Shown here piece by piece: positions 44,064 through 53,129 of a stretch of 64,000 bases of DNA (the first letter of the stretch is position 1; each line of letters begins with the position of its first letter). A program made the position numbers and the translations under genes. The stretch is from Corallibacter vietnamensis (GTDB taxonomy: Bacteria; Bacteroidota; Bacteroidia; Flavobacteriales; Flavobacteriaceae): positions 186,001 through 250,000 of the forward strand of contig NZ_BAABBI010000002.1 in the NCBI RefSeq assembly GCF_039537875.1, in the 5' to 3' direction. The notes beneath the pieces are model-generated. The model made no database searches. It saw only the letters and a list, made by a program, of their open reading frames with translations, and had not been told where the DNA came from.

Positions 44064-45701
44064 CTATATTTTTTTTGCTTCTATATAAAAATCAGGGTCT
44101 ATTTTAATCGTATTTCCTTTGATAGTTGTTGTTTTCCAATCAGGTATAGGAAACAGCCATTGTTCTTTGTCATCAATAACGACTTGAACTGGCATATCAA
44201 AATTATCAACAATGTTTACCCATCGGTATTTTAAAGTATTGTTTTTTATTTCATATTCTAATGTTGGAATTTTTGTAGTACGTAGGTATTGATTAAAAAA
44301 CGCGGTTAAGTCAATGCCAGATTGTTTACTAATGTAATCTTCAATTTGCTCTGTAGTTACTGTTTGGTGGTAAAATGTTTTGTTTAATCCACGTAAAATT
44401 TGACGCCACTTTTCGTCATCTTCAATTAGCTGACGTAAGGTATGTAGCATATTAGCACCTTTGTAATACATATCACCAGAACCTTCATTGTTTACATTGT
44501 AATGTCCTATAATAGGCTTGTCATTACTTATAGATGCTCTGGTTCCTATTACGTATTCTGCTGAAGCTTTTTTTCCGTAATAATAATCTAAAAAGAGATT
44601 TTCAGAATATGCCGTAAAGCTTTCGTGAATCCACATATCGGCAATGTCTTTATTGGTAATGTTGTTAGCAAACCATTCATGTCCTGCTTCATGAATTATA
44701 ATGAAATCAAATTTTAATCCCCAACCAGTTCTTGACAAATCACTACCTAAATAGCCTTTTTTGTATTGATTTCCGTAGGTTACAGAGCTTTGATGTTCCA
44801 TACCTAAATAAGGAACTTCAACAAGTTTAAAGCTGTCTTCATAAAAAGGGTAAGGTCCAAACCAGTGTTCAAAAGCTTCCATCATTTTAGGCGCATCTTT
44901 AAAGTGTTCTTTTGCCAAATCTAAATTATCTCGAAGCACGTAATAATCCATGTCTAAAGGGCCTTTTTCTCCTTTATACATTTCAGAAAAGTTTACATAA
45001 TCTCCAATATTTACGTTTACGCCATAATTGTTTATGGGGTTTTTTACAGTCCAATTAAAGGTGGTGGTTTTTTTGTTTTCTTTTATGCTTTTTAATCGAC
45101 CGTTTGACACATCAGTTAGTCCTTTAGGAACAGTAACACTAATATCCATACTGTCTACTTCATCATACATATGGTCTTTACAAGGCCACCAAACACTAGC
45201 GCCTAAACCTTGGCAAGAAGTTGCAATAAAGTCTTTCCCATTTTTATCTTTTTTCCAAGAGAATCCGCCATCCCAAGGTGCTCTGACAGCTTCTCTCGGT
45301 TTACCAGAATACGTGACTTCTATAGTATTTACGCTATTTATTTCTTGATTGTCTTGCAATGTTATAAAATGTGCATTACCATCATGTTTTACGTTTAGAG
45401 TTTTACCATTTTGGGTTACTTGTTCAATTTTCATTGGTTCTTGTAAATCTATTTGTAAAACTTGATACGGTTTTAAAACACGATATTTAATGGTGTTCTT
45501 TCCTGCTATTGTTTTAGTTTCAGGGAATACTTCAATATCTAAATGGTAATAAGTTAAATCCCACCATTCGCGTTCTGGAGTGATTGAGCCTCGTAAAGTA
45601 TCTTGATGAGTGAAATTTTCTTTATCAGAAAGTAAGCCTTGAGCATTAGATATTAATGCAATAAAAAAGCAAAAAGTAAAGAGTACCTTTGAAAACTTCA
45701 T
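44064..45701 (-). CDS. M1-family metallopeptidase (aminopeptidase)
   Basis: 545-residue exported gluzincin. Signal peptide (1-20, LFTFCFFIALISNAQG), an N-terminal beta-domain, then the catalytic domain with zinc site His337-Glu338-x-x-His341 (IHEAGHEWFANN) and the distal Glu in WIHESFTAYSE. The exopeptidase motif appears as YLGMEHQSSV rather than GxMEN, and the protein lacks the long helical C-terminal domain of full-size aminopeptidase N. It probably trims peptides in the periplasm or outside. Confidence 0.9.
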   Translation of the reverse strand: MKFSKVLFTFCFFIALISNAQGLLSDKENFTHQDTLRGSITPEREWWDLTYYHLDIEVFPETKTIAGKNTIKYRVLKPYQVLQIDLQEPMKIEQVTQNGKTLNVKHDGNAHFITLQDNQEINSVNTIEVTYSGKPREAVRAPWDGGFSWKKDKNGKDFIATSCQGLGASVWWPCKDHMYDEVDSMDISVTVPKGLTDVSNGRLKSIKENKKTTTFNWTVKNPINNYGVNVNIGDYVNFSEMYKGEKGPLDMDYYVLRDNLDLAKEHFKDAPKMMEAFEHWFGPYPFYEDSFKLVEVPYLGMEHQSSVTYGNQYKKGYLGSDLSRTGWGLKFDFIIIHEAGHEWFANNITNKDIADMWIHESFTAYSENLFLDYYYGKKASAEYVIGTRASISNDKPIIGHYNVNNEGSGDMYYKGANMLHTLRQLIEDDEKWRQILRGLNKTFYHQTVTTEQIEDYISKQSGIDLTAFFNQYLRTTKIPTLEYEIKNNTLKYRWVNIVDNFDMPVQVVIDDKEQWLFPIPDWKTTTIKGNTIKIDPDFYIEAKKI

Positions 45702-45795
45702 AATGATTGATGATTTAAAATATGTTTATTAGTTTGTAAATTTACTTAATAATTTAATGCCAAATATTTCAGATTAAATAAAACAATAATTTGTT

Positions 45796-46554
45796 TTACT
45801 CAATTAATAGTAACGTACCAAAAATGTTTGCGTTAACATATCCTTGATTTTTATCTTTACCAGGAATAAAAATAGAGCCTATAAAGTTTTCACGCTCTTT
45901 GCTAGAATCGTTGTCACAATAAGCCATAGCAAACCCTATTTTCTTATTTGCCTTTAAATTTTTTGGGGTGTTTTGTTGTCCATCAATGAAGGTGTCATCA
46001 AATAGTTTAATTTTCATTTCCCAAAGAGAAATGTTTCCCACTGTTGTTCGTTTTGAGATAACATGATCGTTATAAAGCGTAGGTATTTCACCTGGTGCAA
46101 TATCAACAACATTACCATCTAAAGCCACGTGATAGGCAAAGGCATTATGGTTGTATTGATGTTCTCCGCCGCTATTATCTTCGTCTATAAAAACTTCAAC
46201 ACAATCATCGTTCCACCATAGTTTTAAAGGGTCTGAATATTGATCATAAAGCGTGTCATCATAAACTTCTACTAATGCGTAAAGAGCATCATCTTTCCAA
46301 GTTAGTTTGTAGCGTCCATTAAAATCTGTAGAGTCATAAGGTTGTCCTAACCATAATTGATCTATATTAAACCAAGGTTCTGTTTGCCAAATAACTTCAT
46401 CAGCATGTCCGTCAATAGTAATAAAATCAGTTGTTTTATTTACTAAAATAAGTTGTGTTTCCTTTTTGGGTTCAAAAGTTATGGTTGGTTCTTTTGTGTT
46501 TTTGCAAGCAGTTAATATTATCAAGAAAAAGAGTAGGGAGAAGTTAATCTTCAT
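45796..46554 (-). CDS. CBM9-like carbohydrate-binding lipoprotein
   Basis: 252-residue lipoprotein (signal ending ILTAC, then KNTKEP). Residues about 50-252 form a CBM9/DOMON-type beta-sandwich: DFITIDGHADEVIWQTEPWFN...WKDDALYALVEVYDD...DDCVEVFIDEDNSGGEHQYNHNAFAYHV...WEMKIKLFDD. Such proteins bind sugars and occur next to glycan enzymes, though no such enzyme is adjacent here. ATG 46554 opens the signal peptide. The frame extends upstream but without support. Confidence 0.82.
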   Translation of the reverse strand: MKINFSLLFFLIILTACKNTKEPTITFEPKKETQLILVNKTTDFITIDGHADEVIWQTEPWFNIDQLWLGQPYDSTDFNGRYKLTWKDDALYALVEVYDDTLYDQYSDPLKLWWNDDCVEVFIDEDNSGGEHQYNHNAFAYHVALDGNVVDIAPGEIPTLYNDHVISKRTTVGNISLWEMKIKLFDDTFIDGQQNTPKNLKANKKIGFAMAYCDNDSSKERENFIGSIFIPGKDKNQGYVNANIFGTLLLIE

Positions 46555-46583
46555 TTGTTGAATTTTAAGCTCCAAATTTACAT

Positions 46584-46617
46584 AAAAAAGCCGCTTCAAT
46601 TACTTGAAACGGCTTTT
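46584..46617 (-). terminator. Terminator of the beta-oxidation operon
   Basis: Minus-strand stem AAGCCGTTTCAA / TTGAAGCGGCTT with a 4-base loop and T run, about 28 bases after the acyl-CoA dehydrogenase stop. Almost perfect pairing with one G-U. Confidence 0.85.
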
Positions 46618-46642
46618 CACTTCTAACTAAACTTAAATTAAC

Positions 46643-48451
46643 CTAAAAACAGTATTTGTTTTCAGCCTTTATTTTTTCAGCGATTTCGTGTCTTAAGTCT
46701 ACGATATCCGGATAGTTTTGATATTTAGTAAAACGCTTAAGTCCCATTAACATCATACGTTGCTCATCACCTTCAGCAAAAGAAATAATGCTTTCTTTTC
46801 CTTTTTTCTCTATAGTTTCTACAGCGTGATATAAGTATAATTTAGACATAGCTATTTGAGCAGATTGAGACTCTTCTCCAAATCGTTTTGCGTTTTTCTC
46901 TGTACGTAAGATTGCAGATTCTGCCATGTAGATTTCAATTAAAATATCTGCAGCAGCAACTAATAATTGTTGATGTTCTTCTAAATCTGGTCCAAATTTT
47001 TGTACTGCAGCACCAGCAACCATCAAGAAGGTTTTCTTAAGTTTTGCAATCATTTCTTTTTCTTCAGAAAAAAGCTCAGAATAATCTGGTGTATCAAAAG
47101 AAGGAATACCCATTAATTCTTCTTGAACTTTCATTGCAGGACCTAATAAGTCTACATGACCTTTCATTGCTTTTTTAACTAACATACCTACAGAAAGCAT
47201 ACGGTTAATTTCGTTTGTTCCTTCGTAGATACGAGCAATACGAGCATCTCTCCAAGCAGCTTCCATTGGAGTTTCTTCAGAGAATCCCATACCTCCAAAA
47301 ATTTGGATACCTTCGTCTGCACAATTTTGTACGTCTTCAGATACTGCTACTTTTAAGATAGAACACTCGATAGCATATTCTTCTACACCTTTAAGTTCTG
47401 CTTCTTGATGTGTATTTCCTGCTTCAACACGTAAAGCAATACGGTCTTCGATATTTTTTGAAGCTCTGTAAGTTGCAGATTCACCAACATAAGTGTTAGT
47501 TGCCATTTCGGCTAACTTAATTTTTATTGCACCAAAGTCTGCAATTGGTGTTTTAAATTGTTTACGCTCGTTAGCATATTGAACAGCTGTAGTTGTGATA
47601 CGTCTTTGCGAATCTAAACAAGCAGCAGCTAATTTGATACGACCAACGTTTAAGGCATTCATTGCTATTTTAAAACCTTCACCACGACCTGCTAACATAT
47701 TTTCTACAGGAACTTCAGTATCATTAAAGAATACTTGACGTGTAGAACTTGCACGGATACCTAATTTATGTTCTTCTTCACCTAAAGTAATTCCGTTAGG
47801 ATTATTTTTATCATATTCTACAATAAAACCAGTAATGTTTTTGTCATCTTCAATTCTAGCAAAAACAATCATTAAGTTACAGAAACCAGCGTTAGAAATC
47901 CACATTTTCTGTCCGTTGATTTTGTATGTTTTACCATCTGCAGAAAGCTCTGCAGTAGTTTTACCAGAATTTGCATCAGATCCAGCACCAGGTTCTGTTA
48001 AACAATACGCACCAAACCATTCACCAGAAGCTAATTTTGGTACATACTTTTGTTTTTGTTCTTCTGTACCATAAAGTGTAATTGGCATAGTACCAATACC
48101 TGTATGCGCACCAAAAGCAGTACTAAAAGATCCAGTACCAGAAGAAATATAGTCACAAGTTAACACTGTTGATACGAAGCCCATTCCCATTCCGCCATAA
48201 GCTTCAGGAACAGCAACGCTTAAAAAGCCCATATCACCAGCTTTACGCATTACTTCTTCTGTTAAAGCATAATCTTTAGCTTCAAAACGAGGTTTGTTAG
48301 GTATAATTTCACGGTCATTAAACTCGATAACCGAGTCTTTCATCATTTGTTGTTCTTCTGAAAAATCTTCAGGTGTGAAAATATCTTCACAATTTGTTTC
48401 TTTTACTAAGAATTGACCGCCACGTAGGATGTCTTTTTCAGTTTCTGCCAT
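46643..48451 (-). CDS. Acyl-CoA dehydrogenase
   Basis: 602-residue flavoenzyme for the first step of fatty-acid beta-oxidation. The central domain contains YCLTEPGAGSDANSG and WISNAGFCNLM; the catalytic-domain part has CADEGIQIFGGMGFSEETPMEAAWRDARIARIYEGTNEINRM. The 602 residues exceed the 380 of short ACADs because of a C-terminal helical extension (about 450-600), typical of the long form found in Bacteroidota. It ends the MarR-led operon (marR, fadB-like, thiolase, four-helix bundle, this gene). Confidence 0.94.
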   Translation of the reverse strand: MAETEKDILRGGQFLVKETNCEDIFTPEDFSEEQQMMKDSVIEFNDREIIPNKPRFEAKDYALTEEVMRKAGDMGFLSVAVPEAYGGMGMGFVSTVLTCDYISSGTGSFSTAFGAHTGIGTMPITLYGTEEQKQKYVPKLASGEWFGAYCLTEPGAGSDANSGKTTAELSADGKTYKINGQKMWISNAGFCNLMIVFARIEDDKNITGFIVEYDKNNPNGITLGEEEHKLGIRASSTRQVFFNDTEVPVENMLAGRGEGFKIAMNALNVGRIKLAAACLDSQRRITTTAVQYANERKQFKTPIADFGAIKIKLAEMATNTYVGESATYRASKNIEDRIALRVEAGNTHQEAELKGVEEYAIECSILKVAVSEDVQNCADEGIQIFGGMGFSEETPMEAAWRDARIARIYEGTNEINRMLSVGMLVKKAMKGHVDLLGPAMKVQEELMGIPSFDTPDYSELFSEEKEMIAKLKKTFLMVAGAAVQKFGPDLEEHQQLLVAAADILIEIYMAESAILRTEKNAKRFGEESQSAQIAMSKLYLYHAVETIEKKGKESIISFAEGDEQRMMLMGLKRFTKYQNYPDIVDLRHEIAEKIKAENKYCF

Positions 48452-48460
48452 ATTTTTATA

Positions 48461-48493
48461 AGATTAAGAGATTCAAGATTCAAGATCCAAGAC
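48461..48493. repeat. (ATTCAAG)n repeat after the four-helix-bundle gene
   Basis: Short tandem units ATTCAAG, ATTCAAG, ATCCAAG (48471-48491). On the coding strand they read CTTGGATCTTGAATCTTGAATC, complementary to AAGAATCAAGA-type sequence before the same gene. Confidence 0.65.
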
Positions 48494-48847
48494 TTATAAA
48501 ACAAGTCTAGATTGAAATCCCGAAATCATTTTTTGTATTTGTTTTATTTGTTGTTCTAATTCTAAAAATTTTTCTTCTGTAATATAGTTTTCATTGAAAG
48601 CTACATTTAATTGTGTTTCCCATTCGAAAGCAGAACCTAAGCTGTTTTCTAAATAAATATTGAAATGCTTATCAGAGCTTTTGCTTGAACCTTCTGAAAT
48701 ATTTGAAGGAATAGAAACTGCACTTCGATTCATTTGACTCATTAATCCATAAGTTTCAAATTTTGGGAACGTTCTAGTAATTTTATAAGATTCAGAAACT
48801 ATTTTCATGCTTTCATTCCAAATTTTTAATTTTTTAAAATTATGCAT
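48494..48847 (-). CDS. Four-helix-bundle (23S rRNA intervening-sequence) protein
   Basis: 117-residue all-helical protein of the S23/IVP family. FKKLKIWNESMKIVSESYKITRTFP, RSAVSIPSNISEGSSKSSDKHFNIYLENSLGSAFEWETQL are the family's fixed motifs. These proteins were first found inside intervening sequences of 23S rRNA and form pentamers with a basic surface; their function is not established. Here the gene sits inside a fatty-acid oxidation operon and is flanked by complementary A/G-rich and T/C-rich repeats (see the neighbouring repeats), as an IVS would be. Confidence 0.9.
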   Translation of the reverse strand: MHNFKKLKIWNESMKIVSESYKITRTFPKFETYGLMSQMNRSAVSIPSNISEGSSKSSDKHFNIYLENSLGSAFEWETQLNVAFNENYITEEKFLELEQQIKQIQKMISGFQSRLVL

Positions 48848-48853
48848 ATTTAC

Positions 48854-48886
48854 CTCTTGTTTCTTGATTCTTAAAATCTTGTCTCT
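48854..48886. repeat. Counter-repeat before the four-helix-bundle gene
   Basis: On the coding strand this reads AAGAATCAAGAAACAAGAGG, the approximate complement of the repeat at 48461-48493 (10 of 11 positions for AAGAATCAAGA). The pair could close a stem around the gene's mRNA. Confidence 0.6.
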
Positions 48887-50075
48887 AGTTTAAAAATTCA
48901 AAAATTCCACAAGCGCCTTGACCAGTACCAACGCACATGGTTACAGCTCCATATTTGCCTTTCATGTCACGTTTACGCATTTCGTCAAATAATTGTACTG
49001 AAAGTTTTGCACCTGTACATCCTAATGGATGCCCTAATGCTATTGCACCACCATTAACATTAATAATGTCTGGATTTAAATCTAACTCTCTAATTACAGC
49101 TAATGATTGAGATGCAAAAGCTTCGTTAAGTTCAATTAATCCTAAATCAGATTGTTTTAATCCTGCTTGTTCTAATGCTTTTGGAATAGCTTTAACTGGT
49201 CCAATTCCCATAATTCTTGGTTCTACACCAGCAGCTGCATAATTTACTAGTCTTGCTACAGGTTCAAGATTTAATTCTTTAACCATATCTTCACTCATAA
49301 CCATAACAAATGCAGCACCATCACTCATTTGAGACGAGTTACCAGCGGTCACACTTCCGTTAGCAGCAAATACTGGTCGTAATTTTGCTAAAGCTTCTAC
49401 ATTAGTTCCTTTTCTAGGACCTTCATCTTTTGTTACAGTGTATGTTTTAGTTGCTTTTTTACCGTTTTCATCTAAATAAATTTGCTCTACATCTATAGGA
49501 ACAATTTGATCTTGAAAACGATCTTCTGCTAAAGCTTTTAAAGCTTTCATATGTGAATTGTAAGCAAACTCATCTTGATCTTCTCTAGATACTTTAAATT
49601 GGTTAGCAACTGCTTCTGCAGTATTACCCATTCCCCAATAATAATCTTCGTGACCATCTTTTACAGTATCGTAATTTAGTTCTGGTTTAAAACCTGTCAT
49701 TGGTACGCTACTCATACTTTCTGATCCACCAGCAATAATACAATCTGCCATTCCTGCTTGGATTTTTGCAGTTGCAATACCGATAGTTTCTATTCCTGAA
49801 GAACAAAAACGGTTTACCGTTACACCAGGAACATCTACACTGTTTAATCCGATTAATGAGATAAAACGTGCCATGTTTAAACCTTGTGATCCTTCTGGCA
49901 TTGCGTTACCAACTATAACGTCGTCAATACGTTTTACGTCTAGATTTGGTAGTTCTTTCATTATGTGCTGAATCACTTCTGCACCTAACTCGTCTGCTCT
50001 TTTAAAACGGAACACGCCTCGTGGTGCTTTACCAACTGCTGTTCTGTATGCTTTTACTATATATGCTTGTTTCAT
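48885..50075 (-). CDS. Acetyl-CoA C-acyltransferase (3-ketoacyl-CoA thiolase)
   Basis: 396-residue thiolase that splits 3-ketoacyl-CoA in beta-oxidation. Active-site nucleophile Cys91 lies in NRFCSSGIET; NEAFASQ, GGAIALGHPLGCTGA and MCVGTGQGACGIFE carry the remaining catalytic His and Cys. The start MKQAYIVKAYRTAVGK at 50075 is chosen by family alignment; the earlier ATG adds a stretch rich in Lys. A strong hairpin lies in the 71 bases between it and the upstream fadB-like gene. Confidence 0.95.
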   Translation of the reverse strand: MKQAYIVKAYRTAVGKAPRGVFRFKRADELGAEVIQHIMKELPNLDVKRIDDVIVGNAMPEGSQGLNMARFISLIGLNSVDVPGVTVNRFCSSGIETIGIATAKIQAGMADCIIAGGSESMSSVPMTGFKPELNYDTVKDGHEDYYWGMGNTAEAVANQFKVSREDQDEFAYNSHMKALKALAEDRFQDQIVPIDVEQIYLDENGKKATKTYTVTKDEGPRKGTNVEALAKLRPVFAANGSVTAGNSSQMSDGAAFVMVMSEDMVKELNLEPVARLVNYAAAGVEPRIMGIGPVKAIPKALEQAGLKQSDLGLIELNEAFASQSLAVIRELDLNPDIINVNGGAIALGHPLGCTGAKLSVQLFDEMRKRDMKGKYGAVTMCVGTGQGACGIFEFLN

Positions 50076-50104
50076 TTTTCTTTTGATTTTTAGAGCCAAG
50101 AATC

Positions 50105-50142
50105 AAGAATCAAGATGTCTTGTTTCTTGCATCTTGTTTCTT
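50105..50142. repeat. Hairpin of the AAGAATCAAG repeat family between thiolase and fadB-like genes
   Basis: Arms AAGAATCAAGATG (50105-50117) and CATCTTGTTTCTT (50130-50142) pair at 12 of 13 positions with a 12-base loop. More CAAGAATC units lie just to the left. It belongs to the same sequence family as the repeats flanking the four-helix-bundle gene 1.2 kb away. Confidence 0.75.
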
Positions 50143-50146
50143 TTTT

Positions 50147-52555
50147 CTAATTTCTAAGTGGTTTTCCAGTCTTCAACATATGCTGAATTCTTTCTAATGT
50201 TTTTCTTTCAGTACAAAGCGATAAAAATGCTTCGCGTTCTAGATCTAATAAATATTGCTCACTTACTTTAGTTGGTTCTGATAAATCACCACCAGCCATT
50301 ACGTAAGCTAATTTGTTAGCTATTTTTTGATCGTGTTCACTAATGTAGTGGCTTGCTTCCATAGAGTCTGTTCCTACCAAGAACATACCTAATGCTTGTT
50401 TACCAAGTACTTTAATGTCTTTGCGTTTTACAGGTTGCGTGTAGCCTTGATTTGCCATTAATTTAGCGTGTGCTTTAGCTGTAGCAATTTGTCTGTCTTT
50501 ATTAACAACAACGATATCTTTTCCTTTTTGTAAAACACCTAAATCAAAAGCTTCATAAGCTGAAGTTGATACTTTTGCCATACCGATAGTTAAGAAATAC
50601 TCTTGCAATGTATTTAACTCAACATCACCTTTTTTGAAAGTATCTTGCGCTCTTAAAGCCATTTCTTTAGATCCGCCACCACCTGGAATTACACCAACTC
50701 CAAATTCAACTAATCCCATGTAAGTTTCTGCAGCAGCAACAACTTTATCTGCGTGAAGTGATAATTCACATCCGCCACCAAGTGTCATACCATGAGGTGC
50801 AGAAATAGTAGGAATAGACGAGTAGCGCATGCGCATCATCGTGTCTTGGAAGTATTTGATCGCCATATTAAGCTCGTCATACTCTTGTTCTGCAGCCATC
50901 ATAAAAATCATTCCGATGTTTGCACCAACAGAGAAGTTTGCTCCTTGGTTACCAACCACTAAACCAGCAAAATCTTTTTCAGCTAAGTCTATTGCTTTAT
51001 TTAAACCAGCTAGTACGTCGCCACCAATAGTGTTCATTTTAGATTGGAATTCAACATTTAAAATTCCGTCACCTAAATCTTCAACAACTACACCAGAGTT
51101 TTTAAATACCTCGTTAGATTTTCTGATGTTATCTAATATGATGAAACTATCTTGTCCTGGTACTTTTTCTTGTGCTTTCTTATCAATATCGTAGAAATAA
51201 GTAGCTCCATCTTTTACTGTGTAAAATGAGGTGTTACCAGAAGCAACCATATCATTTACCCAAGCTGCAGGTGTTTTCCCTTCAGCTTTCATGATTTCAA
51301 GACCTTTTTCTACACCAATTGCATCCCAAATTTGGAAAGGACCATGTTCCCAACCAAATCCAGCTTTCATAGCATCATCTATCTTATATAATTCGTCTGA
51401 AATTTCAGGAATACGATGTGATACGTAAGCAAACATTGCTGCAAAGTTTTTGCGATAAAACTCGCCAGCTTTATCTTTTCCTTTTACTAAAATTGGAAAA
51501 CGATCGATGACTTTATCTACAGTTTTTGTTAATTCAAGCGTAGGGAAAGAGGCTCTTTTTTTAGAACGATAGTCTAATGTATCTAAGTCTAATGATAAAA
51601 TTTCACTTTTACCATCGTCTGTTTTAACTTTTTTATAAAATCCTTGACCAGTTTTACTTCCTAACCATTTGTTTTCCATCATGGTATTGATGAAATCTGG
51701 TAATTTGAAAAGCTCATGTGCTTCGTCATTAGGACAGTTGTCGTAAATTCCGTTAGCAACATGCACTAAAGTGTCTAATCCAACAACATCTACCGTACGG
51801 AAAGTTGCCGATTTTGGACGTCCAATAACAGGACCCGTTAATTTATCAACTTCTTCAACAGTCAATCCTAATTCTTTTACTTGATGAAATAAGGATTGAA
51901 TACCAAAAATACCAATACGGTTACCAATAAAAGCAGGTGTATCTTTAGCGATTACAGATGTTTTTCCTAAAAATTGTTCGCCATATCCGTTTAAGAAATC
52001 TAAAACGTCTTGAGATGTTTTAGGTCCAGGAATTACTTCGAATAATTTTAAGTAACGTGCTGGATTAAAGAAGTGCGTTCCGCAAAAATGCTTTTGGAAA
52101 TCTTCGCTGCGTCCTTCACTCATAAACTTAATAGGAATACCAGATGTATTTGATGTAATTAAAGTACCTGGTGTACGGTGTTGTTCTAGTTTTTCAAATA
52201 CTTGTTTTTTAATGTCAAGTCTTTCTACAACGACTTCCATAATCCAATCTACATCTGCCACTTTTGCTATATCATCTTCAAGATTACCAGTAGTAATTCT
52301 GTTAGCAAAATCTTTGTGATAGATTGGTGATGGTTTAGATTTTAACGATGCGGCTAATGCAGTGTTTACAATGCGGTTTCTTACGACCTTATCTTCTAAG
52401 GTTAATCCTTTAGCTTTTTCGGCATCGTTTAATTCTCTTGGTACAATGTCTAATAATAAGACTTCTACACCAATATTGGCAAAATGACAAGCAATACCGC
52501 TTCCCATAATTCCTGATCCAATAATGGCTACTTTTTTGATTCTACGTTTACTCAT
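50147..52555 (-). CDS. 3-hydroxyacyl-CoA dehydrogenase / enoyl-CoA hydratase
   Basis: 802-residue bifunctional enzyme. The NAD-dependent dehydrogenase comes first (residues about 5-400, KKVAIIGSGIMGSGIACHFA; HFFNPARYLKLFEVI; KDTPAFIGNRIG), and the enoyl-CoA hydratase/isomerase domain lies near 480-720 (GVGVIPGGGGSKEMALRA; GMTLGGGCELSLHAD). This order is opposite to E. coli FadB, where the hydratase is N-terminal. The layout is usual for Bacteroidota. Two bases separate its ATG from the marR stop. Confidence 0.94.
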   Translation of the reverse strand: MSKRRIKKVAIIGSGIMGSGIACHFANIGVEVLLLDIVPRELNDAEKAKGLTLEDKVVRNRIVNTALAASLKSKPSPIYHKDFANRITTGNLEDDIAKVADVDWIMEVVVERLDIKKQVFEKLEQHRTPGTLITSNTSGIPIKFMSEGRSEDFQKHFCGTHFFNPARYLKLFEVIPGPKTSQDVLDFLNGYGEQFLGKTSVIAKDTPAFIGNRIGIFGIQSLFHQVKELGLTVEEVDKLTGPVIGRPKSATFRTVDVVGLDTLVHVANGIYDNCPNDEAHELFKLPDFINTMMENKWLGSKTGQGFYKKVKTDDGKSEILSLDLDTLDYRSKKRASFPTLELTKTVDKVIDRFPILVKGKDKAGEFYRKNFAAMFAYVSHRIPEISDELYKIDDAMKAGFGWEHGPFQIWDAIGVEKGLEIMKAEGKTPAAWVNDMVASGNTSFYTVKDGATYFYDIDKKAQEKVPGQDSFIILDNIRKSNEVFKNSGVVVEDLGDGILNVEFQSKMNTIGGDVLAGLNKAIDLAEKDFAGLVVGNQGANFSVGANIGMIFMMAAEQEYDELNMAIKYFQDTMMRMRYSSIPTISAPHGMTLGGGCELSLHADKVVAAAETYMGLVEFGVGVIPGGGGSKEMALRAQDTFKKGDVELNTLQEYFLTIGMAKVSTSAYEAFDLGVLQKGKDIVVVNKDRQIATAKAHAKLMANQGYTQPVKRKDIKVLGKQALGMFLVGTDSMEASHYISEHDQKIANKLAYVMAGGDLSEPTKVSEQYLLDLEREAFLSLCTERKTLERIQHMLKTGKPLRN

Positions 52556-52557
52556 GT

Positions 52558-53013
52558 CTATTTTAGGATATTATCTTTTTGATTGTATATTTTCTTGTTT
52601 GAAATTAGTTCATTAATGACTTCGGCTACTTCATAAAAGCTTTGAAGCTTCTCTAATGGGATGTGTTTTTTTATGGCATCATTAAAGGTTAATACCTTTT
52701 CTCTAGAGTAAGCTCTCTTTTCTCTACCAAAATCTGTAAGGTGTATTAAAACACCTCTGCCATCTTCAGGGTTAGGTTTACGCTCAATTAAACCTCTTGT
52801 TTCCATAGTTTTTAGTATTCTGGAAAGGCTTGTTGCTTCCATACCCATTTTAGGGCCTAATGAAGTAGAAGGTGTTCCTTTTTCAGGGTCAATACTTAAT
52901 AGCGTAAAACCTGTTGCCATAGTACTATCAAACTTGGCAGCTTCTTCATTATACATTTTGTTTACAGCTAACCAAGTGGTTCGCAAAACATAATCAATAG
53001 TTTTATCTTTCAT
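52558..53013 (-). CDS. MarR-family regulator
   Basis: 151-residue winged-helix regulator. The HTH and wing are visible in TSLGPKMGMEATSLSRILKTMETRGLIERKPNPEDGRGVLIHLTDFGREKR. First gene of the beta-oxidation operon. Its own promoter carries a perfect palindrome (TTATGCATGCATAA), so it is likely to repress the operon, with fatty acids or acyl-CoAs releasing it. The ligand is inferred from gene context. Confidence 0.9.
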   Translation of the reverse strand: MKDKTIDYVLRTTWLAVNKMYNEEAAKFDSTMATGFTLLSIDPEKGTPSTSLGPKMGMEATSLSRILKTMETRGLIERKPNPEDGRGVLIHLTDFGREKRAYSREKVLTFNDAIKKHIPLEKLQSFYEVAEVINELISNKKIYNQKDNILK

Positions 53014-53033
53014 TTAAAATATTTTCATTGATT

Positions 53034-53065
53034 CAAATATAATAAATTTTGTTATGCATGCATAA
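53034..53065 (-). promoter_or_regulatory. Promoter and probable operator of the marR operon
   Basis: On the minus strand, -7 box TATATTTG (53034-53041) lies 20 bases before the marR ATG. The perfect 14-base palindrome TTATGCATGCATAA (53052-53065) covers the -33 area. Binding of the MarR protein there would block transcription. Confidence 0.65.
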
Positions 53066-53084
53066 TAAATAATGGTAATTTAAC

Positions 53085-53113
53085 ATAAAAAAAGACCTTT
53101 TATTAAGGTCTTT
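53085..53113 (-). terminator. Terminator after the fadD-like gene
   Basis: Stem AAAGACCTT / AAGGTCTTT with a 5-base loop. On the minus strand it is followed by a T run. It separates fadD from the marR promoter. Confidence 0.85.
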
Positions 53114-53129
53114 CTATTTTTGGGTATGT

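Noticed and set aside
50829..51194. 121-codon plus-strand frame inside the fadB-like gene
   Set aside because: Shadow of a well-supported coding sequence on the other strand.
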